Assembly (NCBI GenBank): GCA_021776095.1
Contig: JAJFGO010000098.1
Location: forward strand, 120,698 to 184,697
Origin: Kiloniellaceae bacterium
GTDB lineage: Bacteria > Pseudomonadota > Alphaproteobacteria > Kiloniellales > J153
Length of the DNA: 64,000 nucleotides
Direction of reading: 5' to 3'
Translations under genes and position numbers: made by a program
The notes under the pieces: model-generated
The model's input: the letters and a program-made list of their open reading frames with translations, nothing else
What the model was told of the DNA's origin: nothing
Databases searched by the model: none
Shown: positions 53,651 through 62,358 of the stretch, piece by piece
Numbering within the stretch: the stretch's first letter is position 1
Layout of the letters: each line of letters starts with the position of its first letter

Positions 53651-53896
53651 ATAGCCGGGCGAATTTCCATGTGATTCCGTTTATTTGAGGAATCATAGCT
53701 GGCTTTCGCGGGCCACGCCGGATGAAGATGCGCAATATGTCTTCACGATAGCACTATGGCGGCTTAAGGAACGGAGCGGTCCTCCGAAACGGCCGGCTAG
53801 CTCTGGGAGGCGGTCTGCAGTGGCGGTTGCATCGACGCCGGCGGGCGGGGCAATTATGTGCCACGCATTCGGGAAACAAGTAGGCATCACCGATAA

Positions 53897-54898
53897 ATGG
53901 ATCCACTGACACAGGGCGCGTTGGGGGCGGCTCTGCCGCAGGCAACGCGCAATAAGACCCACGTCGGAATCGCTGGCATCCTTGGGTTCGTCGCCGGCAT
54001 GGCGGCGGATGTGGATGTTCTCATCCGCTCCGAGGCCGACCCGCTGATGTTCCTCGAATATCATCGCCAGTTCACCCATTCGCTGATCTTCATACCGGTC
54101 GGCGGCTTGCTCTGCGCCCTGGCACTGCACTGGATTCTGGGTCGACGCTGGCAACTGACGTTTGCGGAGACCTTTCTTTTCTGCACGCTTGGCTACGCCA
54201 CGCACCTAATGCTCGATACATCCACGTCCTACGGCACGATGCTGTTCTGGCCCTTCAGCAACGAGAGGTTTTCGTGGAGCATCGTTTCCATCGTCGACCC
54301 GCTGGTCACGGTACCGGTCGTGGTCTTGGTCGTCCTTGCCGGGCTCCGGCGACAACCGGCGCTGGCGCGCATCGCCCTCGCCTGGGCGGGTATCTATCTG
54401 GCGGTCGGCGCGCTGCAGCATCATGCGGCGCTGGCCATGGGCGGCGAGATCGCGGCATCCCGCGGGCATGCGCCGATCCGTCTCCAGGTGAAGCCGAGCT
54501 TCGGCAATATACTGGTTTGGAAAACGATCTACGAGACGCCGGATAAATTTTACGTGGATGCGGTGCGCGCGGGCGTCCTGCCGCGTGTGTTTACCGGCGT
54601 TTCGGTGCCGAAACTCGATCGCGGCCGTGACCTGCCGTGGCTCGATCCTGCCTCGCAGCAAGCCCGCGACCTCGAGCGTTTCGGCTGGTTCAGCGACGGA
54701 TTCGTGGCGGAAGACCCGGAACACCCCAACCGGATCATCGATGTCAGGTACTCGTTCGTGCCGAACGACGTAAGTGCGCTCTGGTCGATAGAACTCGCGC
54801 CCGAAGCACCGCCGACGGCGCACGCGCGCTACCGAACCCACCGCGAATACGCCCGCGAAAGCCTGGGCAGGCTGTGGCGGATGGTGTCCGGTAGCTAA
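53897..54898 (+). CDS. YdjM-type membrane-bound metal-dependent hydrolase
   Basis: A 333-residue protein. The N-terminal third has about five hydrophobic segments and the metal-ligand motifs DVDVLIRSE, YHRQFTHSLIF and THLMLDTSTSYG typical of the YdjM/DUF457 family. The C-terminal half is soluble and includes IIDVRYSFVPNDVSALWSIE. The substrate is unknown. The ATG at 53897 is used. It lies just upstream of a genome-island-like region. Confidence 0.82.
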   Translation: MDPLTQGALGAALPQATRNKTHVGIAGILGFVAGMAADVDVLIRSEADPLMFLEYHRQFTHSLIFIPVGGLLCALALHWILGRRWQLTFAETFLFCTLGYATHLMLDTSTSYGTMLFWPFSNERFSWSIVSIVDPLVTVPVVVLVVLAGLRRQPALARIALAWAGIYLAVGALQHHAALAMGGEIAASRGHAPIRLQVKPSFGNILVWKTIYETPDKFYVDAVRAGVLPRVFTGVSVPKLDRGRDLPWLDPASQQARDLERFGWFSDGFVAEDPEHPNRIIDVRYSFVPNDVSALWSIELAPEAPPTAHARYRTHREYARESLGRLWRMVSGS

Positions 54899-55144
54899 CG
54901 CCAACGCACTTCGATATCGCGATGGCTTAACGCCGCGTATTCGAGTCGAACGGATGCGTTTTCACAAACAGCGCGATGCGGTGAGGAAAGGTAAAATCGT
55001 CGCGCAGTATCAGGCCTTGTCGTGCTTTGGCGCAAAAAGTGGCGGATGGGGTGTCCGCCTGATCCAAATCTCGTGCCGTCCGACACAGTCCAAAAGACAT
55101 GATTTCTCAGATCGTTCCCGCTTTCCACAGTCCGGACCGAACTA

Positions 55145-55173
55145 TTGACGTCCAGCGACATCCCACATAAATT
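55145..55173 (+). promoter_or_regulatory. Candidate promoter of the integrase gene
   Basis: TTGACG (55145-55150) and TAAATT (55168-55173) are separated by 17 bases, ending 24 bases before the ATG at 55198. The inverted repeat CCCACAT (55162-55168) / ATGTGGG (55184-55190) spans the -10 and the region after it, which may be an operator or a recombination-related site. Confidence 0.55.
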
Positions 55174-55197
55174 GTGGAATGAAATGTGGGGTATTCG

Positions 55198-56403
55198 ATG
55201 AAGCCGACAGGCCGCCATCCTGATCGAGCATTGTCTGCCACCAGGGTGCGCGGACTTACTGAGCCGGGTCGTTATGCGGACGGCAATGGCCTCTATTTGG
55301 TTGTCGATCCGTCAGGCGCGAAGCGGTGGATGCTGCGCACCGTCGTTCACGGGCGGCGCAGAGATATGGGCTTAGGTGGGCTTCAGCTTGTATCACTTGC
55401 CGAGGCAAGGGAGGCGGCTGCCCAATATCGGAAATTAGCGCGAAGCGGAGGCGATCCCCTTGCCGAGAAACGGAAGGCTCAGATCGCTGTCCCAACATTC
55501 CGCGAGGCTGCCCGAACGGTACATGCGGAACACCGGGCAGCATGGCGGAATGAGAAGCACGCTGCGCAATGGTTGCAATCTCTGACCCAGTACGCCTTTC
55601 CTCATTTGGGAGATCGCCGCGTTGACCTGATCGATACGCCCGATGTGCTGAAGGTCCTATCCCCGGTTTGGCTGACAAAGCCGGAAACGGCCCGTCGGCT
55701 TAAACAGCGAATTGGGACCATACTGGATTGGGCAAAGGCCCGCCGTTTCAGGGAAGGTGAAAATCCAATCGATGGCGTTTCCAAGGCCCTCCCGAAGCAG
55801 CCGGACCGGAAAAATCACTTTGCGGCCCTGCCGTATTCCGACGTTCCCCAATTTATCAAAAGCTTACGCGCTAGCGAAACCGGCGAGCCCACCAGACTGG
55901 CCTTTGAGTTTCTGATCTTGACCGCCGCACGGACGGGCGAAGTGTTAAATGCGGCATGGGACGAGATTGATTTCGATAGTTCCACTTGGACCGTTCCGGC
56001 GGGCCGGATGAAGGCCAATCAAGAGCACCGGGTTCCGCTATCCCTGCGCTGTATTGATATTCTGCGGCGGGCACGGGAGATCAACGCCGAAGGGGAGTTT
56101 GTTTTTCCTGGGCGGTCTCTCGACAAGCCGATGTCAAATATGGTCTTCCTGATGGCATTGCGCCGCCTGGGGTCGCCAATAACGGCTCACGGATTTCGGT
56201 CCGCCTTTCGCGACTGGGCGGCCGAGCGGACTAATTTCCCGCGTGAAGTCTGCGAACTGGCCCTGGCTCATAGTATCGGCAACAAAGTCGAGGCCGCTTA
56301 TCGCCGTGGCGACTTATTCGAGAAAAGGCGCGAGTTGATGGCGACCTGGGCGGCATTTGCCACAACCGCGCGGGCCGAGGTTATTTCCATTAGAACCGCT
56401 TAA
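55198..56403 (+). CDS. Tyrosine recombinase (P4-type integrase)
   Basis: A 401-residue site-specific recombinase. The N-terminal DUF4102-type domain starts with RGLTEPGRYADGNGLYLVVD. The core-binding domain follows at about residues 95-180. The catalytic domain has the first Arg in TAARTGEVLNAAWDE, the HxxR box in AHGFRSAFRDWA, the second His in LALAHSIGNKVEAAYRRGD and the active Tyr in AAYRRGD. All catalytic residues look intact. P4-type integrases insert islands at tRNA 3' ends or other sites; no tRNA is adjacent. The ATG at 55198 is used, with a GTG at 55186 possible. Confidence 0.9.
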   Translation: MKPTGRHPDRALSATRVRGLTEPGRYADGNGLYLVVDPSGAKRWMLRTVVHGRRRDMGLGGLQLVSLAEAREAAAQYRKLARSGGDPLAEKRKAQIAVPTFREAARTVHAEHRAAWRNEKHAAQWLQSLTQYAFPHLGDRRVDLIDTPDVLKVLSPVWLTKPETARRLKQRIGTILDWAKARRFREGENPIDGVSKALPKQPDRKNHFAALPYSDVPQFIKSLRASETGEPTRLAFEFLILTAARTGEVLNAAWDEIDFDSSTWTVPAGRMKANQEHRVPLSLRCIDILRRAREINAEGEFVFPGRSLDKPMSNMVFLMALRRLGSPITAHGFRSAFRDWAAERTNFPREVCELALAHSIGNKVEAAYRRGDLFEKRRELMATWAAFATTARAEVISIRTA

Positions 56404-56422
56404 GGCCTGGCATCTCTCGGAT

Positions 56423-57412
56423 ATGGTCTCGCGCTATCAAGATCCAATCGAATATCTCGTAAACCGTAAATTTCCGCTTTTGAAAGCGGCCAGTTTTCCC
56501 CCATCCCTGACATTGTCGGGACGTGGCGGCGGGATGTCCTGCGAGCAACGGCAGGAAATCAAGAATCAAGCTAAACGATACGAGGAAGAGCTTTTGGCGC
56601 TGCCGAGCGCCGAACTAACTGCGCTTGTCGAGCAGGAGCAGAAAAAAGCCATCGAATTAGCGCAGCTAAGGCGAGACAGGGAAGAGCAAGAGCGCTTTTT
56701 CAATCAGCCATACGTCAATGCCGACTTCGTCCATTGGAGCAAGGCAGCGCACTGGACGCTCGACGAGGCTGTTGCTCTTTCCTTTGGCAAGGCACCGGAA
56801 AACGTGAAATGGGCCTCCGTTAAACCGCTCGTCCAAATCTCTGCATTCGCTGCACAATACGCGCGCATTCGCGATCTGACGCTTCGCGCAAAGGCCTGGA
56901 AGCAACTCTATGACCCCGTCCTGCCTACGATTTTCCTGGCTTGGGCAAAGCGGACCGATATTTCTTATCCGGCTGAACTTGAGAAGCAGTTGACCGCAAG
57001 AGGGCTCCAGGTTGCGGACTGGAAATCTCTATATGACGAACTCAAGAAAAAACACGACGATTATACGGCCGTTGCAAAAGCGTGTGTCGCGGAATTGAAT
57101 GGCGATGTAGAACGGCTAACTCGGGAACTTACCGAATCGCGAGAGCGACAGGCGGAGCTTGCGCGAGCAATGGAGGCTAGCGCTGCCAACGAAAAACCGT
57201 TGGGGACAAGGGAGCGCGATACCCTCTTGAGGTTAATTATCGGGATGGCCGTTTCTGGCTATGGGTACAATCCCAGGGCAATCCGCAGCGACACCGTAAC
57301 TGAAATTGTCAGCGATCTCGACAAGCAGGGTCTCCATCTCGATCCTGACACGGTGCGGAAATGGCTGCGAGTGGCAGCAGAATCGCTGCCACCGGAATCC
57401 GAAACAGACTAG
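56423..57412 (+). CDS. Coiled-coil protein of unknown function, integrase-linked
   Basis: A 329-residue protein. Residues 45-90 are a charged helix (EQRQEIKNQAKRYEEELLAL). Around residues 100-130 the block VNADFVHWSKAAHWTLDEAV is distinctive. Residues 210-260 are again coiled coil. The C-terminus (PRAIRSDTVTEIVSDLDKQG) resembles small DNA-binding or regulatory domains seen in integrase-adjacent proteins. I recognise no named family. It starts 20 bases after the integrase stop, and the two are probably co-transcribed. Confidence 0.6.
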   Translation: MVSRYQDPIEYLVNRKFPLLKAASFPPSLTLSGRGGGMSCEQRQEIKNQAKRYEEELLALPSAELTALVEQEQKKAIELAQLRRDREEQERFFNQPYVNADFVHWSKAAHWTLDEAVALSFGKAPENVKWASVKPLVQISAFAAQYARIRDLTLRAKAWKQLYDPVLPTIFLAWAKRTDISYPAELEKQLTARGLQVADWKSLYDELKKKHDDYTAVAKACVAELNGDVERLTRELTESRERQAELARAMEASAANEKPLGTRERDTLLRLIIGMAVSGYGYNPRAIRSDTVTEIVSDLDKQGLHLDPDTVRKWLRVAAESLPPESETD

Positions 57413-57683
57413 AGCCTCCACTTAGGGCATCCCGTTCAAGTACGATGGCCGCAGAAAGACGTCTCTAGCGCAAAACTGTCAATGCAGGATTGATTCTGTC
57501 ATGACCGTGCTTCCGAGGGCTGGTCAGTCCGGAAAGAGTTAGGACAGCTTTATGCGCAACTCCGGACGTAATCCGTGTTGCTTAGATACGGCAAGTTTTG
57601 ACCCAACCCGGTCATTCGGTGATGGGAAATCAAGCTATAGAGGTGCCGAGGATCGACGGCGTTGCTCGTCCAATAGGCGGATC
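57413..57683. other. Gap between the integrase-linked gene and malY-like gene
   Basis: A 271-base gap. No tRNA or clear att repeat is seen, although the sequence may hold the right-hand boundary of the island. Open frames here are short and have no homology I recognise. Confidence 0.4.
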
Positions 57684-58877
57684 TTACGACGATTGGCGCA
57701 ACGACGTGATTGCTGTCTCGAGTCCGGCCAGCGCCGCGGCAAGTCTTGAGCGCGTGCATGCGATGTTGAGCCGGGCAAAGCCGATCCCTTGCTCTCCAAA
57801 GGCCGGGCCGCGCGTGACCGCCCAACCGACCTCACCGCGCAGGAACGCGGTCAAATCCTCGGGAGACATCCCAAGGGCTCGGAAATTCAGCCAGACCAGG
57901 AAAGTACCTTCAGGTTCGATCAATGTGACTTCGGGCAGTTCCGCAAGTCGCTCCCGCAATAGAGACAGGTTCTCGCCAATGTACTTCAGCACCGCGTCGA
58001 ACCAGGGGCCGCCGTCGCAGTACGCGGCCTCCATAGCGACGCTGGCGAAAGCGTTGTTCTTGTTGACGGTCAGCCGACTGTTCTCCGCCTGAAACGCCTT
58101 GCGACGCGCCTCATTGGCAATAATCGTGAAGGCCGAGCAACAGGAAGCGATGTTGAAGCTTTTGGCCGGCGAGAGGCAGGTGATGCTGTTCAGCGCCTCC
58201 TCTTCGCCGAGCGAGGCGAATGGCGTGTACGGGTGGCCGGGGAAGGTGATGTCGCCGTGGATCTCATCGGAGACGACGAGCACATCGTTATGGCTACAGA
58301 TCCCGGCCAGCCTTCGAAGCTCATCGCGACTCCAAACCCGGCCCACCGGATTGTGCGGGTTACACAGGTAGAGCATCCTGACCCGAGGATCCGCGGCAAG
58401 TTGCTCCAGCCTGTCGAAATTCATTTCATACCGGCCGTCATTCTCGATCAGCGGGTTGGATACCAGGCGGCGGCGATTCTCCGAGATGATGTCGTAGAAA
58501 TCGAAGAAAACCGGCGGCTGCACGATGATCCCGTCGTCTTCACCGGTGAAGAGCGAGGCCGCTATGGCGAGGCTGTTCAGCACGTTGGGCGCACGCAATA
58601 TGTGCCTCTCTTCAACCTGCCAACCATGGCGGGACCGAAGCCAGCCTGTCAGAGCGGGCATGAGCCCGTCGGGCATGGTCTCGTAGCCGAAGACGCCATG
58701 CGCCAGCCGTTTCCGCATCGCGTCCAGCACCGCTGGCGGGGCTTTGAAATCCATGTCCGCCACCCCGGCAGGGAAGAGATGCTCACCATCCGTCCCCAGC
58801 ACGATCCGGTGCGGCTTCAGCGCCGGGACTTCGCGGCGGTCGATCTCTTCGTCGAAGTCGAAGACGGGCGCGGACAT
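57684..58877 (-). CDS. MalY/PatB family PLP-dependent aminotransferase/C-S lyase
   Basis: A 397-residue fold-type I PLP enzyme. The PLP Lys is Lys239 in CLSPAKSFNIASCC. The substrate/PLP blocks CNPHNPVGRVW and VVSDEIHGDI are present, and the N-terminal LFPAGVADMDFKAPPAV is typical of MalY/PatB. Members cleave the C-S bond of cystathionine or cysteine conjugates, and some are aminotransferases. It is the last gene of the five-gene operon divergent from the ArsR-type gene. That context makes C-S cleavage of a conjugate plausible, but this is not proven. Confidence 0.88.
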   Translation of the reverse strand: MSAPVFDFDEEIDRREVPALKPHRIVLGTDGEHLFPAGVADMDFKAPPAVLDAMRKRLAHGVFGYETMPDGLMPALTGWLRSRHGWQVEERHILRAPNVLNSLAIAASLFTGEDDGIIVQPPVFFDFYDIISENRRRLVSNPLIENDGRYEMNFDRLEQLAADPRVRMLYLCNPHNPVGRVWSRDELRRLAGICSHNDVLVVSDEIHGDITFPGHPYTPFASLGEEEALNSITCLSPAKSFNIASCCSAFTIIANEARRKAFQAENSRLTVNKNNAFASVAMEAAYCDGGPWFDAVLKYIGENLSLLRERLAELPEVTLIEPEGTFLVWLNFRALGMSPEDLTAFLRGEVGWAVTRGPAFGEQGIGFARLNIACTRSRLAAALAGLETAITSLRQSS

Positions 58878-58892
58878 GACGTTTCCTTGGGT

Positions 58893-59552
58893 TCAGGTGC
58901 TCGGTTCCTCGGCAAGGAACCAGTTGAAGAACCCGGTAGCGAGAGCGGCAGCCATCAATTGCACTGCGACGAAGGCCGCGACGTTGGCGGGGTTGATGCC
59001 CGCGAACGTGTCTGAGAACCCCCGGGCAATGGTCACTGCAGGGTTGGCGAAAGATGTGGACGAGGTAAACCAGTAGGCCGCAGTGATGTAGAGGCCAACG
59101 GCCATCGGCACAGCGTCAGGGCGCGCTTTCAGGCAGGCCATGATGGTGCCGACCAATCCAAACGTGGCGACGAACTCACCCACCCACTGGCCTAATCCGG
59201 TTCGCATGGTGGTGGAAGGATCAAACAGCGGATTGTCAAACATGATATGGGCGGCGAACACCCCCACGATGCCTCCGATCACCTGGGCCGCCACATAGAG
59301 GCAGGAAACCTGCACGCTGATCTCCTTTCTCAATGCAAAGCTCAGCGTCACGGCAGGATTGAAATGCGCGCCCGAGATCGGTCCGAAGATCGTGATCAGC
59401 ACGACAAGGATTGCTCCGGTGGGAATGGTGTTGCCCAGAAGGGCGATGGCGACATTGCCGCCTGCGAGTCGCTCGGCCATGATGCCAGATCCCACGACCG
59501 TTGCCAGAAGGGAAAACGTGCCCAGCCATTCGGATATCAATCTGCGTCCCAT
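58893..59552 (-). CDS. Aquaporin / MIP family channel
   Basis: A 219-residue channel with six hydrophobic segments. The two pore motifs are HFNPAVTLSFALR and SFANPAVTIARGFSDTFAGI, both with NPA retained. The second is followed by Arg at the selectivity filter. In alphaproteobacteria a related channel, AqpS, sits in arsenic-resistance operons and passes arsenite. The ArsR-type gene 2.5 kb away on the other strand is consistent with this, but glycerol or water is equally possible. The stop is 15 bases before the malY-like start. Confidence 0.88.
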   Translation of the reverse strand: MGRRLISEWLGTFSLLATVVGSGIMAERLAGGNVAIALLGNTIPTGAILVVLITIFGPISGAHFNPAVTLSFALRKEISVQVSCLYVAAQVIGGIVGVFAAHIMFDNPLFDPSTTMRTGLGQWVGEFVATFGLVGTIMACLKARPDAVPMAVGLYITAAYWFTSSTSFANPAVTIARGFSDTFAGINPANVAAFVAVQLMAAALATGFFNWFLAEEPST

Positions 59553-59561
59553 CTTTGGTCC

Positions 59562-60572
59562 TTACGAGATCATTTCACCGTTCAAGAGTGCACAGAACCT
59601 GGCAGGGTCGACATTGCCGCCGGTCACAATCGTCGCGATCGCTTTGCCCTTGATGTCGATCCCGCCGCTCAGGACGGCGGCAATACCCACGGCGGCACCG
59701 GGCTCGACCACGATCTTGTAGTGATCGAAGGCGAATCGCATGGCCGCGCAGACCTCCTCATCGCTCGCAACCAGACCGCCTGCCAGGAGGTCGAGGTTGA
59801 TCGGGAAGGTCACATCATTCGGGATCGGCGTCATGATCGCATCGCAGATGGTGCGTCGTCCCTTCGGGTTCGGGATAGGCTTGCCGGCCTTCAAAGAGCG
59901 GCGCGTGTCGTCGAAGAGCTCCGGCTCTGCCGCATAAACCTGCGTCTCTGGAGACAGCGCGTGCATGACGACGGCCGTGGAGGCCGTCAGCCCGCCGCCC
60001 CCGCAAGGTACCAGCACCGCGTCCAGACCGGCACCGAGTTCCTGCGCCTGCTCGTGCGTTTCGAGCGCCACGGTGCCGGCTCCGGCCAGAACGTGGGGGT
60101 CTGCGCTCGGGGGCACGACGATCCGGCCAGTCCGGGCCCTCAGCTGCTCGACCACGTCATCGCTGCTCTCGCTGTCCCGCTCAAACGTTGCAATTTCGGC
60201 CCCGAGCGCACGAGCCGCGGCCATCTTCGCGGGCGGCACGTCGCTGGGCATAACGATCAGTGCAGATGAACCCAGAAGCTGCGCGGCCAAGGCAACACCC
60301 AGCGCATGGTTGCCCGAGGAATAGGTGATCGCCCCGCGTGCCCGCTCGGCCTCGCTCAACTGCCGGATGCAGTTATAGGCGCCACGGATCTTGAACGCCC
60401 CGGTGCGTTGGGCGCATTCCGCCTTGATCAGAAGGCGGCCGCCGAGCGCTGCGTTGACGTCCGCGTTCTCCAGAAGAGGCGTGCGGGAGACGATGTCACG
60501 GAGCGCGCCTGCGGCCTCAGCGACGTCACCGAGCGTGACCGGGTGCCTTGCCGCTCGGCCTGTTTCCGTCAT
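59562..60572 (-). CDS. PLP-dependent threonine/serine dehydratase-like protein
   Basis: A 336-residue fold-type II PLP enzyme. The PLP Lys is in GAFKIRGAYNCIRQLSEAER, and the SGNHALGVALAAQ, PCGGGGLTASTAV and VTGGNVDPARFC blocks are in place. Relatives include threonine dehydratase, serine racemase and EutB of hydroxyectoine use; the latter link is supported by the adjacent DoeB-like gene, but EutA, EutC and DoeA are absent. The ATG at 60572 overlaps the deacetylase stop (TGATG), so the two are translationally coupled. Confidence 0.88.
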   Translation of the reverse strand: MTETGRAARHPVTLGDVAEAAGALRDIVSRTPLLENADVNAALGGRLLIKAECAQRTGAFKIRGAYNCIRQLSEAERARGAITYSSGNHALGVALAAQLLGSSALIVMPSDVPPAKMAAARALGAEIATFERDSESSDDVVEQLRARTGRIVVPPSADPHVLAGAGTVALETHEQAQELGAGLDAVLVPCGGGGLTASTAVVMHALSPETQVYAAEPELFDDTRRSLKAGKPIPNPKGRRTICDAIMTPIPNDVTFPINLDLLAGGLVASDEEVCAAMRFAFDHYKIVVEPGAAVGIAAVLSGGIDIKGKAIATIVTGGNVDPARFCALLNGEMIS

Positions 60573-61576
60573 CAGGAAATCGCATCGGCGGCGATTTGAT
60601 AGACCGCATCCCCGCGCTCAACCTGTCCCAGAGCGCGTATGCTAAGGACTATACCCTCATGTGGCGAGGGCACCAGGTCAGGCTCCTGCCAGGGCGTATC
60701 GGGATGGTGGATCGCGCCGACAATCTCGTCTTTCGCGACAGGATCGCCAATTCCCTTGAAGGGTTCGAACAGCCCATTGTGATAGGCGTAGACCGATCCC
60801 TTTGCATTCAGTTCCCGCGTACCATGCGCCTCGTCCGGCCGGTAGCCCGGCAGCATGTCCAGGGAATGCAGGATCCGGCGCAGCCCGCGTTCGGTCCGGT
60901 GCAGGATATCCGGCACGACCGGACCGCCACCGCCTAGCTCTGCCATGATCGAAACGACGCCCTTGCGATTTGCTGCCGCCATGGCCGTGCGGGCGGTCGA
61001 GGTCCGGCCGCCGCCGCCGGTGAAGAGCCAGGCATAAGGCAGGTCGAAGGCCGTCTGCAGCGCCTCGAGCTTTGCGCCCTCTTTCGGCGAATGCCCCCGT
61101 CCGCGTAGGAGCGTCGGCGGGTAGGTAAGCGATGTGCCCCCCGAATGCAGATCGATCGCGTAGTCTGAGATCGGCATTAGCGTCTCTTCGATGTAGTGCG
61201 CGATCATTTCGGTCGCTGTGCCGCGGGCATCCCCGGGGAAGGTGCGGTTGAGATTGCCCGTGTCGATAGGGGACTCCCGCAACCCCGCCTGCGCCGCGGG
61301 GAAATTCGCCATGGTCAGGATGATGATTCGGCCGCGGATCTCTTCCGGTGAAATCTCGCGGACAAGTTTGGTCAGCGCAATCTGGCCTTCATATTCATCC
61401 CCGTGAATGCCGGACATGAACAGAACCGTCGGCCCTTCTCCATTCCCAATCACCACGATGGGCATCGGAATCCAGCCATAGGCAGAGCGGTGCACCGAAT
61501 GCGGCACTCGCAGGAATCCGGTCTGCTTGCCCTGAATGTCGAAATCGACTTCGGCGGTGATTAAAGTCTCGGCCAT
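60572..61576 (-). CDS. DoeB-like succinylglutamate desuccinylase/aspartoacylase family deacylase
   Basis: A 334-residue M14-type zinc deacylase. Zn ligands are in SGIHGDEYEGQIAL (HxxE) and the following YAIDLHSGG. The N-terminal VDFDIQG-QTGFLRVPHS pattern and GNGEGPTVLF resemble DoeB, the N-acetyl-diaminobutyrate deacetylase of ectoine degradation. A C-terminal beta-barrel domain follows. ACY3-type relatives deacetylate mercapturates, which would fit the C-S lyase in the same operon. The ATG at 61576 is preferred over a TTG at 61627 that would overlap the CMD gene. The RBS is poor. Confidence 0.85.
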   Translation of the reverse strand: MAETLITAEVDFDIQGKQTGFLRVPHSVHRSAYGWIPMPIVVIGNGEGPTVLFMSGIHGDEYEGQIALTKLVREISPEEIRGRIIILTMANFPAAQAGLRESPIDTGNLNRTFPGDARGTATEMIAHYIEETLMPISDYAIDLHSGGTSLTYPPTLLRGRGHSPKEGAKLEALQTAFDLPYAWLFTGGGGRTSTARTAMAAANRKGVVSIMAELGGGGPVVPDILHRTERGLRRILHSLDMLPGYRPDEAHGTRELNAKGSVYAYHNGLFEPFKGIGDPVAKDEIVGAIHHPDTPWQEPDLVPSPHEGIVLSIRALGQVERGDAVYQIAADAIS

Positions 61577-61592
61577 CGAACCGAACCGGGTC

Positions 61593-61916
61593 TCAGCCGC
61601 ATCCGGCGCCACACGAGGAGATCTCAACAGCGCCTTCGAGATCGTTGATCACGCCATGGGTCCAGCAATCATCGGCGCCTGCGGCTTCACGCGTCGTCAA
61701 GGCAAAGACATAAGCGATTTCGGCATCTGTGGCCCCTGCGGCCCTCGCGCCCTTGAAATGCTTGCGGACGCAAGGGGCAGATCGGGCCTTGATGGACAGG
61801 GCAAAGCGCAGGAGTTCATCGGTTTTGAGGTCGAACGGTCGATTCTTGTTCAGAACCTCATCCACCTGATTCAATGCCGCGCCAAACTCGCCAAATGCGT
61901 CGCTCAAAATACCCAT
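61593..61916 (-). CDS. Carboxymuconolactone decarboxylase (CMD/AhpD-like) family protein
   Basis: A 107-residue single-domain CMD protein. The conserved motif SAPCVRKHFKGARAAGATDA contains one Cys and a His in place of the CxxC pair of AhpD. The C-terminus ends SSCGAGCG, a Cys cluster that could bind metal. The ATG at 61916 has GGGAGGGCG upstream, an excellent RBS. It is the first gene of the operon and faces the divergent ArsR-type gene across a 112-base gap that holds a palindrome. Confidence 0.85.
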   Translation of the reverse strand: MGILSDAFGEFGAALNQVDEVLNKNRPFDLKTDELLRFALSIKARSAPCVRKHFKGARAAGATDAEIAYVFALTTREAAGADDCWTHGVINDLEGAVEISSCGAGCG

Positions 61917-61946
61917 ATCGCCCTCCCGATGATGATTTCTCCTCAT

Positions 61947-61962
61947 TTCGGCACTTGCCGAA
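61947..61962. promoter_or_regulatory. Candidate operator of the ArsR-type repressor
   Basis: A perfect palindrome, TTCGGCA-CT-TGCCGAA, sits in the 112-base gap between the CMD gene and the ArsR-type gene. Partly similar half-sites (TTTCGGTAATTCGGGCAA) occur near 62002. ArsR-type repressors bind such 12-2-12-like dyads in divergent promoter regions, so autoregulation and control of the operon are likely. Confidence 0.6.
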
Positions 61963-62028
61963 TTATCAGGTGGGTTATACGGCCGCTGGGGCCTTGTCAA
62001 GTTTCGGTAATTCGGGCAATAACGAATT

Positions 62029-62358
62029 GTGAATCAGAACTTAGCCATAGACGCCTTCGCTGCTCTCGCCCAGTCATCCCGCATGACGATATTCCGCCTG
62101 CTTGTCCGCGCAGGTCCAGAGGGCCTGAAGGTCGGAGAAATCTCGCGCAGGCTGGACATTGTGCCCTCGACGCTGTCGGGTCATCTGTCGGTACTGAAAA
62201 GCGCCGGCCTCCTGGCGGCTACGAGGAAGCAACGGGAAATCCACTATGCCGCGGATCTGAACGTCGTAAATGACCTAATCGGCTTCCTGCTGGCGGATTG
62301 CTGCGATGGTCGCCTGGAGAACTGCTCCGAAATACTATCCCTTCTCGAGACAGGATAA
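62029..62358 (+). CDS. ArsR/SmtB family transcriptional regulator
   Basis: A 109-residue winged-helix repressor. The DNA-recognition helix is in PSTLSGHLSVLKSAGLLAAT. A C-terminal Cys cluster, LADCCDGRLENCSEIL, is like that of some arsenite-responsive repressors, in which three Cys bind As(III). The start is a GTG at 62029. It is divergent from the CMD-led operon and most likely controls it. No arsenate reductase, arsenite pump or arsenic methyltransferase gene is seen in the window, so arsenic is only one possible signal. Confidence 0.88.
   Translation: MNQNLAIDAFAALAQSSRMTIFRLLVRAGPEGLKVGEISRRLDIVPSTLSGHLSVLKSAGLLAATRKQREIHYAADLNVVNDLIGFLLADCCDGRLENCSEILSLLETG

Noticed and set aside
55128..57533. 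Direct repeat CAGTCCGGA at 55128-55136 and 57525-57533 as island attachment ends
   Set aside because: A nine-base match between two windows of about 300 bases is likely by chance, and the sequences around it do not align.
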